DNA from: Acidimicrobiia bacterium
GTDB taxonomy: Bacteria > Actinomycetota > Acidimicrobiia > Spongiisociales > ZC4RG35
Direction of reading: 5' to 3'
Length of the DNA stretch: 44,182 nt
NCBI GenBank assembly: GCA_025928935.1
Contig: JAICNB010000022.1
Coordinates: 1-44,182 of the forward strand
Shown: piece after piece, positions 8,902 through 17,434 of the stretch
Layout of the letters: every line of letters starts with the position of its first letter
Position numbering within the stretch: position 1 is the first letter of the stretch
Program-made: the position numbers and the translations under genes
Notes under the pieces: generated by a model
Told to the model about the DNA's origin: nothing
Seen by the model: the letters and a program-made list of their open reading frames with translations, nothing else
Databases searched by the model: none

Positions 8902-10620
8902 TCAGATCCCGAAACGCTGGCCGGTGACCCGCTCCAACAGGTACCCAACCACGTCGCCCAAGGGCATCTCCTCGGTGATGAGGCCATCTCGCGTTGTGAG
9001 CTCGACCACGCCCTTCTCCACGCCTTTCGGTCCGACCGTGACCCGGTAAGGGATCCCGATCAACTCGGCGTCGGCGAACTTGACCCCGGGTCGCTCCACC
9101 CGGTCGTCGAACAGGACCTCGATCGCGGAATCCCCCAGTTCGGCGTAGAGGCGCTCCGCCGCCTCGACGGTGGCAGGGTCATCTGCCCTGACCACGGTGA
9201 TCACGGTCTCATAGGGGGCGACCGACACCGGCCAGACGATGCCCTTCTCGTCATGGGAGGACTCGACCACGGCCGCCATCCCCCGCTCCACTCCGATCCC
9301 GTAAGACCCCATGATGATCGGGTGGCTTTCCCCTTTCTCGTCCTGGACGTAGACCCCGAAGGTCTCCGAGTACTTGGTGCCCAGCTTGAAGATATGGCCG
9401 ACCTCTATCCCCTTCCACAGATCGAGGGCGCCGCCACACAGCGGGCATGGCTCACCCGATGTGACCTCCCTGAGATCGGCCCACTGAGAAACCCTGATGT
9501 CCCGTTCCACGTCGACCCCGGAGCGATGCCAATCGTCCTCGTTGGCACCGGTGACCAGGTTGAAGCGACCACGGAGCGCCTCATCGGCGACGATCTTCAC
9601 CCCGTCGACCGAGACTGCCCCGAGACTCCCCGGATCGGCGCCGAGCAGGGCCCTGATCTCCTCGGGAGTGGCGGCACGTGCCTCGACCGCGACGGTGGCA
9701 TCGAGCAGCTTCTGCTCCTGGAGGTTGTGATCACCGCGGAGGAGGACCAGGACCTGCTCCCCGTCGAGAAGATAGACCAGGGTTTTGATCTGCCGGTCGG
9801 GGGCGGCGATCTCGGGGTGCGCAGCGGCCAAGGCTCTGATGGTGCGCAACCCCGGTGTGGGGAACCGGCCCAGGTCCTCACGCTCGCCGTCCTCCACAGC
9901 CGCCACGGCGGAGGTGGCCCTTTCCACGTTGGCCCGGTAGTCGCAGTTGGCACAGGTGACGATCCAGTCCTCGCCTGCCTCGCTGCGGACCATGAACTCG
10001 ACCGACTCCGAGCCACCCATGGCCCCGGATGAGGCCTCCACCCCGACGGCGTCGAGACCCATCCGGCTGAAGATCCGCTGGTAGGCACCACGATGCTTCT
10101 CGAAGCCGGCATCGAGACCTGCTCGGTCGATGTCGAGGGTGTATGAGTCCTTCATGGTGAACTCGCGCACCCGGAGCAGTCCCGACTTGGGCCGGGGCTC
10201 ATCCCGGAACTTGGTGTGCATCTGGTACCAAATCTGGGGTAGATCCCGATAGGAGGAGAGCTCGAGGGCGGTCAGGGCGAAGAGCTCCTCTTCGGTCATG
10301 CCCAGCACCAGGTCGGCGCCCTTACGGTCCTCCAGCCTGAACAGGTTCTCCCCCATCAGCTCGTAGCGGCCGGACTTGCGCCAGATCTCGGCCGGGTGCA
10401 GGGTCGGCGGCATCATCTCCTGGCCGCCGATCGCGTTCATCTCCTCACGGATGATCCCCGCCACCTTGAGCCGTACCCGTTGCCCCAGGGGCAGGATGGT
10501 GTAGGACCCGGCCGCGACCTGCCGGATGAACCCGCCCCGGACCAGCAGGACGTGGCTGACCGCCTCGGCATCCGCCGGGGCGTCGCGCAGCGTCGGGATG
10601 AAAGCCTCCGACCAGCGCAT
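8902..10620 (-). CDS. proS: prolyl-tRNA synthetase, bacterial type
   Basis: This class II aminoacyl-tRNA synthetase charges tRNA-Pro. At 572 residues it is the long bacterial form with the editing (INS) insertion in the middle (about 225-400). N-terminal class II motif 1 lies around LPLGQRVRLKVAGIIREE. Motif 2 is seen in YQMHTKFRDEPRPKSGLLR and REFTMKDSYT. Motif 3 is GSYGIGVERGMAAV near 435. The anticodon-binding domain occupies the C-terminal part (VAPYETVITVV onward). The start is ATG 10620; just upstream is an intergenic inverted repeat rather than an obvious promoter. Confidence 0.96.
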   Translation of the reverse strand: MRWSEAFIPTLRDAPADAEAVSHVLLVRGGFIRQVAAGSYTILPLGQRVRLKVAGIIREEMNAIGGQEMMPPTLHPAEIWRKSGRYELMGENLFRLEDRKGADLVLGMTEEELFALTALELSSYRDLPQIWYQMHTKFRDEPRPKSGLLRVREFTMKDSYTLDIDRAGLDAGFEKHRGAYQRIFSRMGLDAVGVEASSGAMGGSESVEFMVRSEAGEDWIVTCANCDYRANVERATSAVAAVEDGEREDLGRFPTPGLRTIRALAAAHPEIAAPDRQIKTLVYLLDGEQVLVLLRGDHNLQEQKLLDATVAVEARAATPEEIRALLGADPGSLGAVSVDGVKIVADEALRGRFNLVTGANEDDWHRSGVDVERDIRVSQWADLREVTSGEPCPLCGGALDLWKGIEVGHIFKLGTKYSETFGVYVQDEKGESHPIIMGSYGIGVERGMAAVVESSHDEKGIVWPVSVAPYETVITVVRADDPATVEAAERLYAELGDSAIEVLFDDRVERPGVKFADAELIGIPYRVTVGPKGVEKGVVELTTRDGLITEEMPLGDVVGYLLERVTGQRFGI

Positions 10621-10654
10621 CAGCGATTCAACGACACGGGAGCGGCGACGCTAG

Positions 10655-10720
10655 CCCCCTCCTCGAAATTGGGAGGATCCGTTTCGCATACGGTGTCTGT
10701 TCGTCCCAATTTCGGAGGGG
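10655..10720. repeat. intergenic inverted-repeat element, copy 1 (ispG/proS gap)
   Basis: The core is aattggga (10667-10674) and its exact complement tcccaatt (10704-10711), separated by 29 bases. The arms extend outward to 11 bp of perfect pairing, and with one bulge to about 16 bp, reaching the C-rich and G-rich ends. The spacer contains a smaller hairpin (ccgt/acgg). It lies one base after the ispG stop and about 35 bases before proS. A second copy with the same arms and spacer length is at 37894-37938. There is no U-tract, so it is not a classical terminator. Confidence 0.7.
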
Positions 10721-11929
10721 TCAGTCCGATCGGGCGATCTCGGCCACACGGGCACGACGATCCTGGGAGCGGTTGGCGTCCCCCTGGATCTGGATCAGCT
10801 CATCCCGGGCCGCGGCTGCGATCTCGGCGGCGTGCGCCTCGGCGTGGGCGAGCCTGCTCTCGACACCCTCCTCAACCAGCTTGCGGGCCTCGTCGAGGAG
10901 GGCCTCGACCATCTCGGACTCGGGGACCACCCGGACCACCTGGCCCTTGATGAAGAGATGCCCCCGGCCCCGACCGGCCGCGATGCCGATGTCGGCTTCG
11001 CGCGCCTCGCCCGGGCCGTTCACGACACAACCCATGACCGCGACCTGGATGGGCAGATTCTCCGCCTCGAGAGCGGTTTGAGCCTGGGTGGCGACCGCGA
11101 TCACGTCTACCTCGGCCCGACCACAAGATGGACAGGCGATCAGGTCGAGGCCCTTGCGCTCACGGAGGCCGAGGTTCTCCAAGAGCTGCCGGCCGGCCTT
11201 CGCCTCCTCGACCGGGTCGGCGGTCAAAGAGAAGCGAATCGTGTCGCCGATCCCGTCATTGAGCAGGGTGGCGATCCCCGCCACCGATTTGATCAGCCCC
11301 GCCGGCGGCGGGCCGGCCTCGGTCACCCCCAGGTGCAGCGGGTAGTCGACAGTCTCCGACAGGAGGCGGTAGGACTCGATCATCGAAGGAACGTTGGAGT
11401 GCTTCACCGAGATCTTGATGTCCTCGAAGTCGACGTCCTGGAGGTAACGGATCTCGATGAGTGCCGAGTCGACGAGGGCCTGGGGCACGGGGCTGCCGTA
11501 CTTGTCGAGCAGGTCCTTGTCCAGCGAGCCGGCATTCACCCCGACCCGGATGGGCACTCCCCGATCCTTCGCTTCCCGGGCGACGCTCTTTATCTGGTCT
11601 TCCTTGCGGATGTTGCCCGGGTTGAGGCGGAGGCCATGCACCCCGGCCTCGAGGGCCGCCAGAGCGAGGCGGTATTGGTAGTGGATATCGGCGATGATCG
11701 GGACCGGGGACCGCGGCACTATCTCGGCCAGCCCCTGGGCGGCCTCGACCTCGTTGCAGGTGATCCGGACGATGTCGGCCCCGGCCCCGGCCAGGGCATA
11801 CACCTGGGCGAGGGTGCCGTCGACGTCGGCCGTCTTGGTGGTCGTCATCGACTGCACCGTGATCGGCGCATCACCACCAACAGCGACATTGCCGACGTGG
11901 ATCTGCCGGGTCTTGCGGCGGGTGATCAT
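10721..11929 (-). CDS. ispG: 4-hydroxy-3-methylbut-2-enyl diphosphate synthase IspG
   Basis: IspG carries out the penultimate step of the methylerythritol phosphate (MEP) pathway using a [4Fe-4S] cluster. The 402-residue protein begins RRKTRQIHVGNVAVGGDAPI and contains IADIHYQYRLALAALEAG, RVGVNAGSLDKDLL and LGVTEAGPP. The cluster cysteines appear in IACPSCGR and VMGCVVNGPGEA, as expected. A C-terminal tail of about 40 helical residues extends past the usual end. It follows the M50 protease by 17 bases; dxr and ispG lie in the same run, so two MEP enzymes are co-located. Confidence 0.96.
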   Translation of the reverse strand: MITRRKTRQIHVGNVAVGGDAPITVQSMTTTKTADVDGTLAQVYALAGAGADIVRITCNEVEAAQGLAEIVPRSPVPIIADIHYQYRLALAALEAGVHGLRLNPGNIRKEDQIKSVAREAKDRGVPIRVGVNAGSLDKDLLDKYGSPVPQALVDSALIEIRYLQDVDFEDIKISVKHSNVPSMIESYRLLSETVDYPLHLGVTEAGPPPAGLIKSVAGIATLLNDGIGDTIRFSLTADPVEEAKAGRQLLENLGLRERKGLDLIACPSCGRAEVDVIAVATQAQTALEAENLPIQVAVMGCVVNGPGEAREADIGIAAGRGRGHLFIKGQVVRVVPESEMVEALLDEARKLVEEGVESRLAHAEAHAAEIAAAARDELIQIQGDANRSQDRRARVAEIARSD

Positions 11930-11946
11930 CTGCCTGAACGGTACCG

Positions 11947-13056
11947 CTAGAGGCTGATCGGATCGACGATGTCGAGGACGATCGCCACGAACCCGAGGAA
12001 GGCGAACAGGCCGATGACGGCCGCCGCAACCGGGGCCAGCCTGCGGACGTTGGCTTCCCGCCCCGAGATCTTCTCATAGGCAGCGACCGCGAAATGCCCG
12101 CCGTCGAGCGGGTACAGCGGAAGCAGGTTGATCGTGGCCAGGATGACGTTGACGAAGGCGAGGATGCCGAGGAATGCGGCAGCCGATTCGGTCTGGCTGC
12201 CGATGTTGACGATTCCGATCGGGCTCACCGGGCGGATCTCCTCGTCAACCTCGGTGTCACCGGCGAGGACCCCGAGGTACTGGGCCAGACTCGAGGGCCT
12301 GATCATGTCCCCGATCGCCTGGAAGGTGAACCCGATCCCCTCCCACACCTGGCTCCCGGCCACACCGATCGCCCCAAGAACACCCGGGTCGTGGGTCAGC
12401 ACGATGGGCCGGACTCCGAGGAACCCGGCGCCGCCCTCTACGCCGTCGCTGTCGATCAGATCGGCGTCGAGGCTGACCTGCTGGCCGTCGCGGCTCACCA
12501 CCACCGTTGTGGGCCCGGCTCCCACTTCGGAGAGCGCCTCGGGCACATCGGCCCAGACATGGATCGGGTGGCCGCCGATCGAGAGGATCACGTCGTTGGG
12601 TTCCAAACCCGCTGCGGCCGCAGGCGTGGGCACCATTTCGTCGTCAACGTCTGCCTCGGCCACGACCTCCAGCACCACCGGCTGGGGCTCGGACACCCCA
12701 TTGACCAGGACGATCCCGTAGAAGAGGAGGAATGCGATGAGAAAGTTCATCCCCACTCCGGCGAGGACCACCACGCTCTTCTCCCAGAACTTCTTCTCTC
12801 GATAGGTCCGGCCGACATCCTCGGATGAGACCTCCTCGAGGGGGTTCATCCCGATGATGCGCACGTAACCGCCGAGGGGGACCGCCTTCAGCCCGTACTC
12901 GGTCTCACCTCGGCGCCACGAGAAGAGACGGGGGCCGAAGCCAAAGAAGAACTCGGTGACCTTCATCCCGGTCGCCTTGGCCGCGAAGAAGTGTCCGGCC
13001 TCGTGCGCGGTCACGAAGAGGATGATCGCCGCCGCTGCGGCCAGGCCTCCGAGCAT
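11947..13056 (-). CDS. M50 site-2 protease, RseP/Rip1-like
   Basis: This is a membrane zinc metalloprotease that cuts transmembrane segments of anti-sigma factors and similar proteins. HEAGH at residues 18-22 lies in the first membrane helix (FVTAHEAGHFFAAK) and is the catalytic HExxH. One PDZ domain spans roughly residues 115-215 (ILSIGGHPIHVWADVPEAL). The second catalytic motif is INLLPLYPLDGGHF near 320, with the aspartate of LDGG as third zinc ligand. The length of 369 residues fits actinobacterial members. It sits between dxr and ispG, the common position. A possible substrate is the membrane partner of the ECF sigma factor at 24251, but nothing here proves it. Confidence 0.93.
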   Translation of the reverse strand: MLGGLAAAAAIILFVTAHEAGHFFAAKATGMKVTEFFFGFGPRLFSWRRGETEYGLKAVPLGGYVRIIGMNPLEEVSSEDVGRTYREKKFWEKSVVVLAGVGMNFLIAFLLFYGIVLVNGVSEPQPVVLEVVAEADVDDEMVPTPAAAAGLEPNDVILSIGGHPIHVWADVPEALSEVGAGPTTVVVSRDGQQVSLDADLIDSDGVEGGAGFLGVRPIVLTHDPGVLGAIGVAGSQVWEGIGFTFQAIGDMIRPSSLAQYLGVLAGDTEVDEEIRPVSPIGIVNIGSQTESAAAFLGILAFVNVILATINLLPLYPLDGGHFAVAAYEKISGREANVRRLAPVAAAVIGLFAFLGFVAIVLDIVDPISL

Positions 13057-13086
13057 GCGGACACGCTACCCGTGAACGCGCTCTAG

Positions 13087-14298
13087 TCAGCAGGCTCCTG
13101 CAATGAAGGATGCGGCTATCTCACGACCCTCGCGGTCCGCCTCGATCACGTCGTCGACGGTCTGCACGGGGCGCCACTCGGCCGCTTCCAAGGTGGCGGC
13201 GACCACCTCGGCGATCCCGAGAAAGCCGAGTCTGTGATCCAGGAATGCCGCCACCGCCACCTCGTCGGCGGCGTTCAGCACCGCAGGTGAGGACCCGCCC
13301 TCCCGTCCCGCCGCATAGGCGAGCGCGATCGCTGGGAACGACTCGATGTCGGGCGTCTCGAAGGTGAGATCCATGCCGGCCAGATCGAATGGCCGGGCGG
13401 GTGATGGTGCCCGCTCCGGCGCGGTCAGGGCATACTGGATCGGGATTCTCATGTCGGGATGGCCGAGATGGCCCTTCCACGAGCCGTCGACGAACTCCAC
13501 CGCCGAGTGCAGGATGGACTGGGGGTGCACGAGGACCGTGATCCGGTCATAGTCCACATCGAAGAGGTGATGTGCCTCGATCACCTCCAGGCCCTTGTTG
13601 AACAGGGTGGCCGAGTCGACTGTTATCCGCGGTCCCATGTCCCAGGTGGGATGGGCCAGCGCCTCGTGCGGAGTCACTTCGGCCAACGACTCGACGGGCC
13701 TCCCCCGGAAGGGGCCGCCAGAGGCCGTCAGGATCAATCGTGCCACGCTTTCCGGTGGCTCGCCGGCGAGACACTGGAGGAGGGCCGAGTGCTCGCTGTC
13801 GACTGGGATCAACTCGCCGCCGTGCTCGGAGAGCGCCGCCTTGACCACCGGGCCCCCGGCCACCAAGCTCTCCTTGTTGGCCAGAGCGACCCGGTTCCCG
13901 CTCTCCAGGCCGGCGATGGTCGCCCTGAGACCCGCCGCCCCGACGATTCCGTTGACCACGACTGCCCCCGGAGCTCGCGCCCCATCCACCACCGCATCGG
14001 CTCCGAACTCGACAGGCCTCCCCACTCGTTGCTCGAACTCCGCCCGCTCATCCGCGGCGCCCCCGGCGACGAGGACCCGTGCCTCGGGGTGGGCGACGGC
14101 CAGATCGGCCAGCTTCGCTGATGGGGAACGCGCGCCCAGCGCGGTGATGCGCAGTCCCAGTGCGGAGGCCACTTCGATTGTCTGGGACCCAATCGACCCG
14201 GTCGCCCCGAGGACGACAACATCTGGGGGGCGATCCTCAGACCCCCGCGGCACATCTGGGGGGCGATCCCCAGACCCCCGCGGCACATCTGGGGTCAC
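13087..14298 (-). CDS. dxr: 1-deoxy-D-xylulose 5-phosphate reductoisomerase
   Basis: Dxr makes methylerythritol phosphate from deoxyxylulose phosphate with NADPH and a divalent metal. The motifs are VVLGATGSIGSQTIEV (NADPH), ANKESLVAGG, PVDSEHSALLQCL (metal ligands), SGGPFRG, HPTWDMGPRITVDSATLFNK and VHPQSILHSAVEF, all in order. The start is GTG 14298, overlapping the cdsA stop as GTGA. The first 26 residues are unusual: an 11-residue repeat (PRGSxDRPPDV, two full copies after TPDV) encoded by a 33-bp DNA repeat. No ATG or TTG exists closer to the fold in this frame, but GTG codons inside the repeat could serve instead. Confidence 0.95.
   Translation of the reverse strand: MTPDVPRGSGDRPPDVPRGSEDRPPDVVVLGATGSIGSQTIEVASALGLRITALGARSPSAKLADLAVAHPEARVLVAGGAADERAEFEQRVGRPVEFGADAVVDGARAPGAVVVNGIVGAAGLRATIAGLESGNRVALANKESLVAGGPVVKAALSEHGGELIPVDSEHSALLQCLAGEPPESVARLILTASGGPFRGRPVESLAEVTPHEALAHPTWDMGPRITVDSATLFNKGLEVIEAHHLFDVDYDRITVLVHPQSILHSAVEFVDGSWKGHLGHPDMRIPIQYALTAPERAPSPARPFDLAGMDLTFETPDIESFPAIALAYAAGREGGSSPAVLNAADEVAVAAFLDHRLGFLGIAEVVAATLEAAEWRPVQTVDDVIEADREGREIAASFIAGAC
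14219..14294. repeat. 33-bp tandem repeat at the cdsA/dxr junction
   Basis: Units lie at 14219-14251 and 14252-14284, with a 10-base partial third at 14285-14294. The two full units differ at one base. The unit length is 11 codons, so the repeat keeps the dxr frame. Each unit begins with tctgggg and carries cc(c/t)caga, so neighbouring pieces can pair in several alternative 7-bp hairpins right at the dxr start codon. Confidence 0.9.
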
Positions 14299-15533
14299 AG
14301 CAACCCGAAGCCGCGGAACAGGTAGTAGATCGCCGGCACGGCGAACAGGAACCCGTCGATCCGGTCGAGCATCCCGCCATGCCCGGGGAGCACCGAGCCC
14401 ATGTCCTTGACACCGAGCGAGCGCTTCACCATGGACTCGACGGCATCACCGAGAGGAACCACGACACCGATCAATGCCCCCGCGACGAGCGCCCTTGTTA
14501 TGCCGATCGTCTCCCAGGCCGGGAACGTGGCGAGAACGGCGGCCACGATCAAGCCGGCGATGAACCCGCCAGCCAGGCCCTCCACCGTCTTTTGGGGGGA
14601 CAGCTCAGGGGCGAGCTTGCGTCGCCCTAGGGCACGGCCCGCGAAATAGGCAGCCGTGTCGTTGGCGACCACGAGGAACACCACGAACAAGATGTAGGCG
14701 ACGGGTTGCGGGCCATGTGCGATCAGGATGGCGAACGCGAGCATCCCGACCCAGCCCATCCCGGCGATGGTGACGGCGGCATCGTCGAGCGGCTGACGGC
14801 GCGGAGACAGCGTGAGGTAGAGCACGGTCAACACAGCAAAGGCGGCCGCCCACCCGGCGATGGCACTGGCGCCGACCATCTGCGCCCCGACCCCCATGAA
14901 GACCACCCCGAGCAGGCCGAAGATGGCGAGGGGGCGGACCTCCTCGGAGCGAATAGTCGCGTAGAACTCGCCGGCCGCGACGACCATCACGAGGATGACG
15001 AAGGCGGCGAACCACCAGCCCCCGAGGAGGAGGCTGCCCAGGAAGAGCCCGAACACGACCAGGGCTGACGCGATCCGCATGGCCAGGTCGCTGGTGGCTG
15101 CCTGCTCGGATGCCTCGAAGTCCTCCTCGGAGTCGCCTCGCGATCCCGTGACGTCTTCGAAGCCCACCAGACCGCTGTCCACCCCTGGGACCGTGGCGGA
15201 CACTGCCTGTTGCTCCCATTCCGCTTCCGCGGCCCTGCTGACCTCTTCGGCCAGCCCTTGGTACTCGTGGGTGGTGGAGCCGGTGTATTGGTTCGCCCCA
15301 TAGTCGTCGAGCTCCTGGGGAAAGCTCATCGACTCGAACTCGTCGCCGCCCTCTCCGGAAACTGCCGGTTCACGGGTGGCCTCCGGTGCCCCCTCGCCGT
15401 TCTTCGCATCGTCCTCGGCGGCCTCGTCGTCGTCCCCGAGGAGTGGAGGCAGCGAGAACACCTCGGCGTCTTCCTCCGAGTCGTCCCAGAGACGGCCAGG
15501 CTTCTTCTCTTCGTCAGGGGTTCGCTCGTCCAA
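14295..15533 (-). CDS. cdsA: phosphatidate cytidylyltransferase with long acidic N-terminus
   Basis: CdsA makes CDP-diacylglycerol, the precursor of membrane phospholipids, in the cytoplasmic membrane. The C-terminal 265 residues contain about eight hydrophobic helices and the family signature MVKRSLGVKDMGSVLPGHGG followed by MLDRIDG near residue 370-395. The first 145 or so residues are hydrophilic and rich in aspartate and glutamate, with no recognised domain, making the protein 412 residues instead of roughly 270. Extended N-termini are seen in other actinobacterial CdsA proteins. It overlaps dxr by three bases and follows frr by two. Confidence 0.93.
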   Translation of the reverse strand: MDERTPDEEKKPGRLWDDSEEDAEVFSLPPLLGDDDEAAEDDAKNGEGAPEATREPAVSGEGGDEFESMSFPQELDDYGANQYTGSTTHEYQGLAEEVSRAAEAEWEQQAVSATVPGVDSGLVGFEDVTGSRGDSEEDFEASEQAATSDLAMRIASALVVFGLFLGSLLLGGWWFAAFVILVMVVAAGEFYATIRSEEVRPLAIFGLLGVVFMGVGAQMVGASAIAGWAAAFAVLTVLYLTLSPRRQPLDDAAVTIAGMGWVGMLAFAILIAHGPQPVAYILFVVFLVVANDTAAYFAGRALGRRKLAPELSPQKTVEGLAGGFIAGLIVAAVLATFPAWETIGITRALVAGALIGVVVPLGDAVESMVKRSLGVKDMGSVLPGHGGMLDRIDGFLFAVPAIYYLFRGFGLL

Positions 15534-15535
15534 GA

Positions 15536-16087
15536 TCAGACCTCGAGAAGCTCATCTTCCTTGTGACTGAGGAGACGATCGATCCTCTCGACGTAGCGAT
15601 CGGTGAGCTTCTGCAACTCCTCCTCGCCACGCCGGATGTCGTCGTCGGAGATCTCACCGTGCATCGCCTCCATGTCGCTCTTGGAGTGTCGGCGCAGGTT
15701 TCGCACTGCGACCCGGCCCTCCTCGGCCATGTTCCGCACCAGCTTGATCAGGTCCTTCCGCCGTTCCTCGGTGAGCGGGGGGAAGGCGATTCGGATCACG
15801 TTGCCGTCGTTGGAGGGGTTGAGCCCGAGATCGGAGGTCTGCAGCGCCCGCTCGATGTCGTTGACGGTGCTCTTGTCGAAGGGCTGCACTACCAGCATCC
15901 GGGGCTCGGGGACCGAGATCGAGGCCAGCTGCTGGAGAGGGGTCGGTGAGCCGTAGTACTCGACTGTGATCCTCTGCAACAGCTGGGGGTTGGCCCGACC
16001 GGTGCGGACGGTGGAGAACTCGGAGGTCACATGTTCCGTGGCCTGTTCCATCTTGTGCTCGGCCTCGGTCAGGAGGTCGCTGATCAC
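15536..16087 (-). CDS. frr: ribosome recycling factor
   Basis: This factor splits post-termination ribosomes together with EF-G. The 183-residue length is typical. The family text is clear: EFSTVRTGRANPQLLQRITV near residue 25, YYGSPTPLQQLASISVPEPR, RIAFPPLTEERRKDLIKLV and GRVAVRNLRRHSKSD. It lies directly after pyrH (9-base gap) and before cdsA (2-base gap), the canonical order. Confidence 0.97.
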   Translation of the reverse strand: MISDLLTEAEHKMEQATEHVTSEFSTVRTGRANPQLLQRITVEYYGSPTPLQQLASISVPEPRMLVVQPFDKSTVNDIERALQTSDLGLNPSNDGNVIRIAFPPLTEERRKDLIKLVRNMAEEGRVAVRNLRRHSKSDMEAMHGEISDDDIRRGEEELQKLTDRYVERIDRLLSHKEDELLEV

Positions 16088-16096
16088 TGTTCCTCC

Positions 16097-16813
16097 TCAG
16101 TGGATCACTGTGCCGATCTTCTCGCCGCTCACAGCCTTGACGATGTTGCCGGGAACCGTCATGTCGAACACGACGATCGGCACACCGTGCTCCTTGCTCA
16201 TCGTAACGGCGGTGGCATCCATCACCCTGAGCTCGTTGGAGATGAAGTCCATGTACGACAGCTCATCGAGACGCTTCGCATCGGGATGGGTGGCGGGGTC
16301 GGCGTCGTAGATGCCGTCCACCTTGCTCGCCTTGAGCAGGGCGTCGGCGCCCATCTCGACCGCCCGCAGAGCGGCGGTGGTGTCGGTGGTGAAGAACGGG
16401 TTCCCCGTCCCGGCGGCGAAGATGACCACCCTCCCCTTCTCGAGGTGACGGATCGCCCTGAGCCTGATGTAGGGCTCGGCCAGCTCCTGCATGGTGATGG
16501 CGCTCTGCACCCTCGTGGGCACGCCGGCCTTCTCCAACGCATCGCGAAGGGCGAGGGCGTTGATCACCGTGGCCAGCATCCCCATGTAGTCGGCCGAGGC
16601 CGCATCCATGCCCTTTGCGGCCTGGGAGACACCGCGGAAGATGTTGCCCCCTCCCACCACCACAGCGATCTGCACGGAGTCGTCGTGGGCTTCGGCCACC
16701 TCTTCGGCAACACGCACGACCGTGAGCGGGTCGATGCCGTATCCGAGCGTGGGGTCGGCAAAGGCCTCGCCCGACAGCTTGAGGACCACTCTTCTCACCG
16801 GGGGATTGGACAA
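16097..16813 (-). CDS. pyrH: UMP kinase
   Basis: PyrH is a hexameric amino-acid-kinase-fold enzyme that phosphorylates UMP to UDP for RNA and cell-wall precursors. The protein has 238 residues, full length. The motifs are [13 protein letters not shown] at the N-terminus, [11 protein letters not shown] near 50, the [20 protein letters not shown] stretch, [13 protein letters not shown] and [13 protein letters not shown]. It follows tsf by 9 bases. Confidence 0.97.
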   Translation of the reverse strand: MSNPPVRRVVLKLSGEAFADPTLGYGIDPLTVVRVAEEVAEAHDDSVQIAVVVGGGNIFRGVSQAAKGMDAASADYMGMLATVINALALRDALEKAGVPTRVQSAITMQELAEPYIRLRAIRHLEKGRVVIFAAGTGNPFFTTDTTAALRAVEMGADALLKASKVDGIYDADPATHPDAKRLDELSYMDFISNELRVMDATAVTMSKEHGVPIVVFDMTVPGNIVKAVSGEKIGTVIH

Positions 16814-16822
16814 ACCTTCCTC

Positions 16823-17434
16823 CTAATCGCCTACGGCGACGCGTGCCACCCTGCGCACGGAGATGTTCTCACCCATCTTGGACGCCAGGTTGGACACCAT
16901 GTCGCCCACAGTGCCGTCGAACTTCTCGGCGTTCACGAATTTCTGGTCGTAGAGCACGTTCTCGGCGAACCAGGACTCGATCTTGCCGTCGACGATCCGC
17001 TCCACGACGTTCTCCGGCTTGCCCTCGGCCACGGCCTGTCGGGAGATCAGCTCACGCTCCTTGGCCAGGGCGTCGCCGTCGACCTGATCGCGGGTCACCC
17101 AGGTGGGCTTGGCCCAGCTGACATGCATCGCGATGTCGTCGGCGGTCTGGCGGAACTCATCGCTCTTGGCGACGAAGTCGGTCTCACAAGACAACTCGAC
17201 CAGCACACCCAGGACGGGGCGATCGTTCTGAACGTGGATGTAGCTGCCGATGGTGCCTTCGTTCGCCTCACGGTCGGTCCGCTTGGCCATCTTGGCCTGG
17301 CCCCGCTCCCGGAGCAGCTCGAAGGCCTTCTCCACGTCGCCGTCGGCGTCGGTGAGAGCCTTCTTGGCATCCATCATCCCGACTCCGGCGTCATGACGGA
17401 GTTTCTGGATGTCCTTGACGCCGATCTCAGCCAC
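16823..17434 (-). CDS. tsf: elongation factor Ts, short form
   Basis: EF-Ts is the nucleotide exchange factor for EF-Tu. The N-terminal UBA-like domain contains LRHDAGVGMMDAKKALTDAD and the core contains VLVELSCETDFVAKSDEF. At 203 residues it is well short of the roughly 270 residues usual in Streptomyces and Mycobacterium, and resembles the compact forms of cyanobacteria and Thermus. The GTG start at 17434 lies inside the last codons of rpsB (8-base overlap), implying coupled translation. Confidence 0.95.
   Translation of the reverse strand: MAEIGVKDIQKLRHDAGVGMMDAKKALTDADGDVEKAFELLRERGQAKMAKRTDREANEGTIGSYIHVQNDRPVLGVLVELSCETDFVAKSDEFRQTADDIAMHVSWAKPTWVTRDQVDGDALAKERELISRQAVAEGKPENVVERIVDGKIESWFAENVLYDQKFVNAEKFDGTVGDMVSNLASKMGENISVRRVARVAVGD

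Noticed and set aside
8893-8903. Palindrome TGAGTCACTCA at the proS stop codon
   Set aside because: Short, includes the stop codon itself, has no following U-run and no partner; likely chance.
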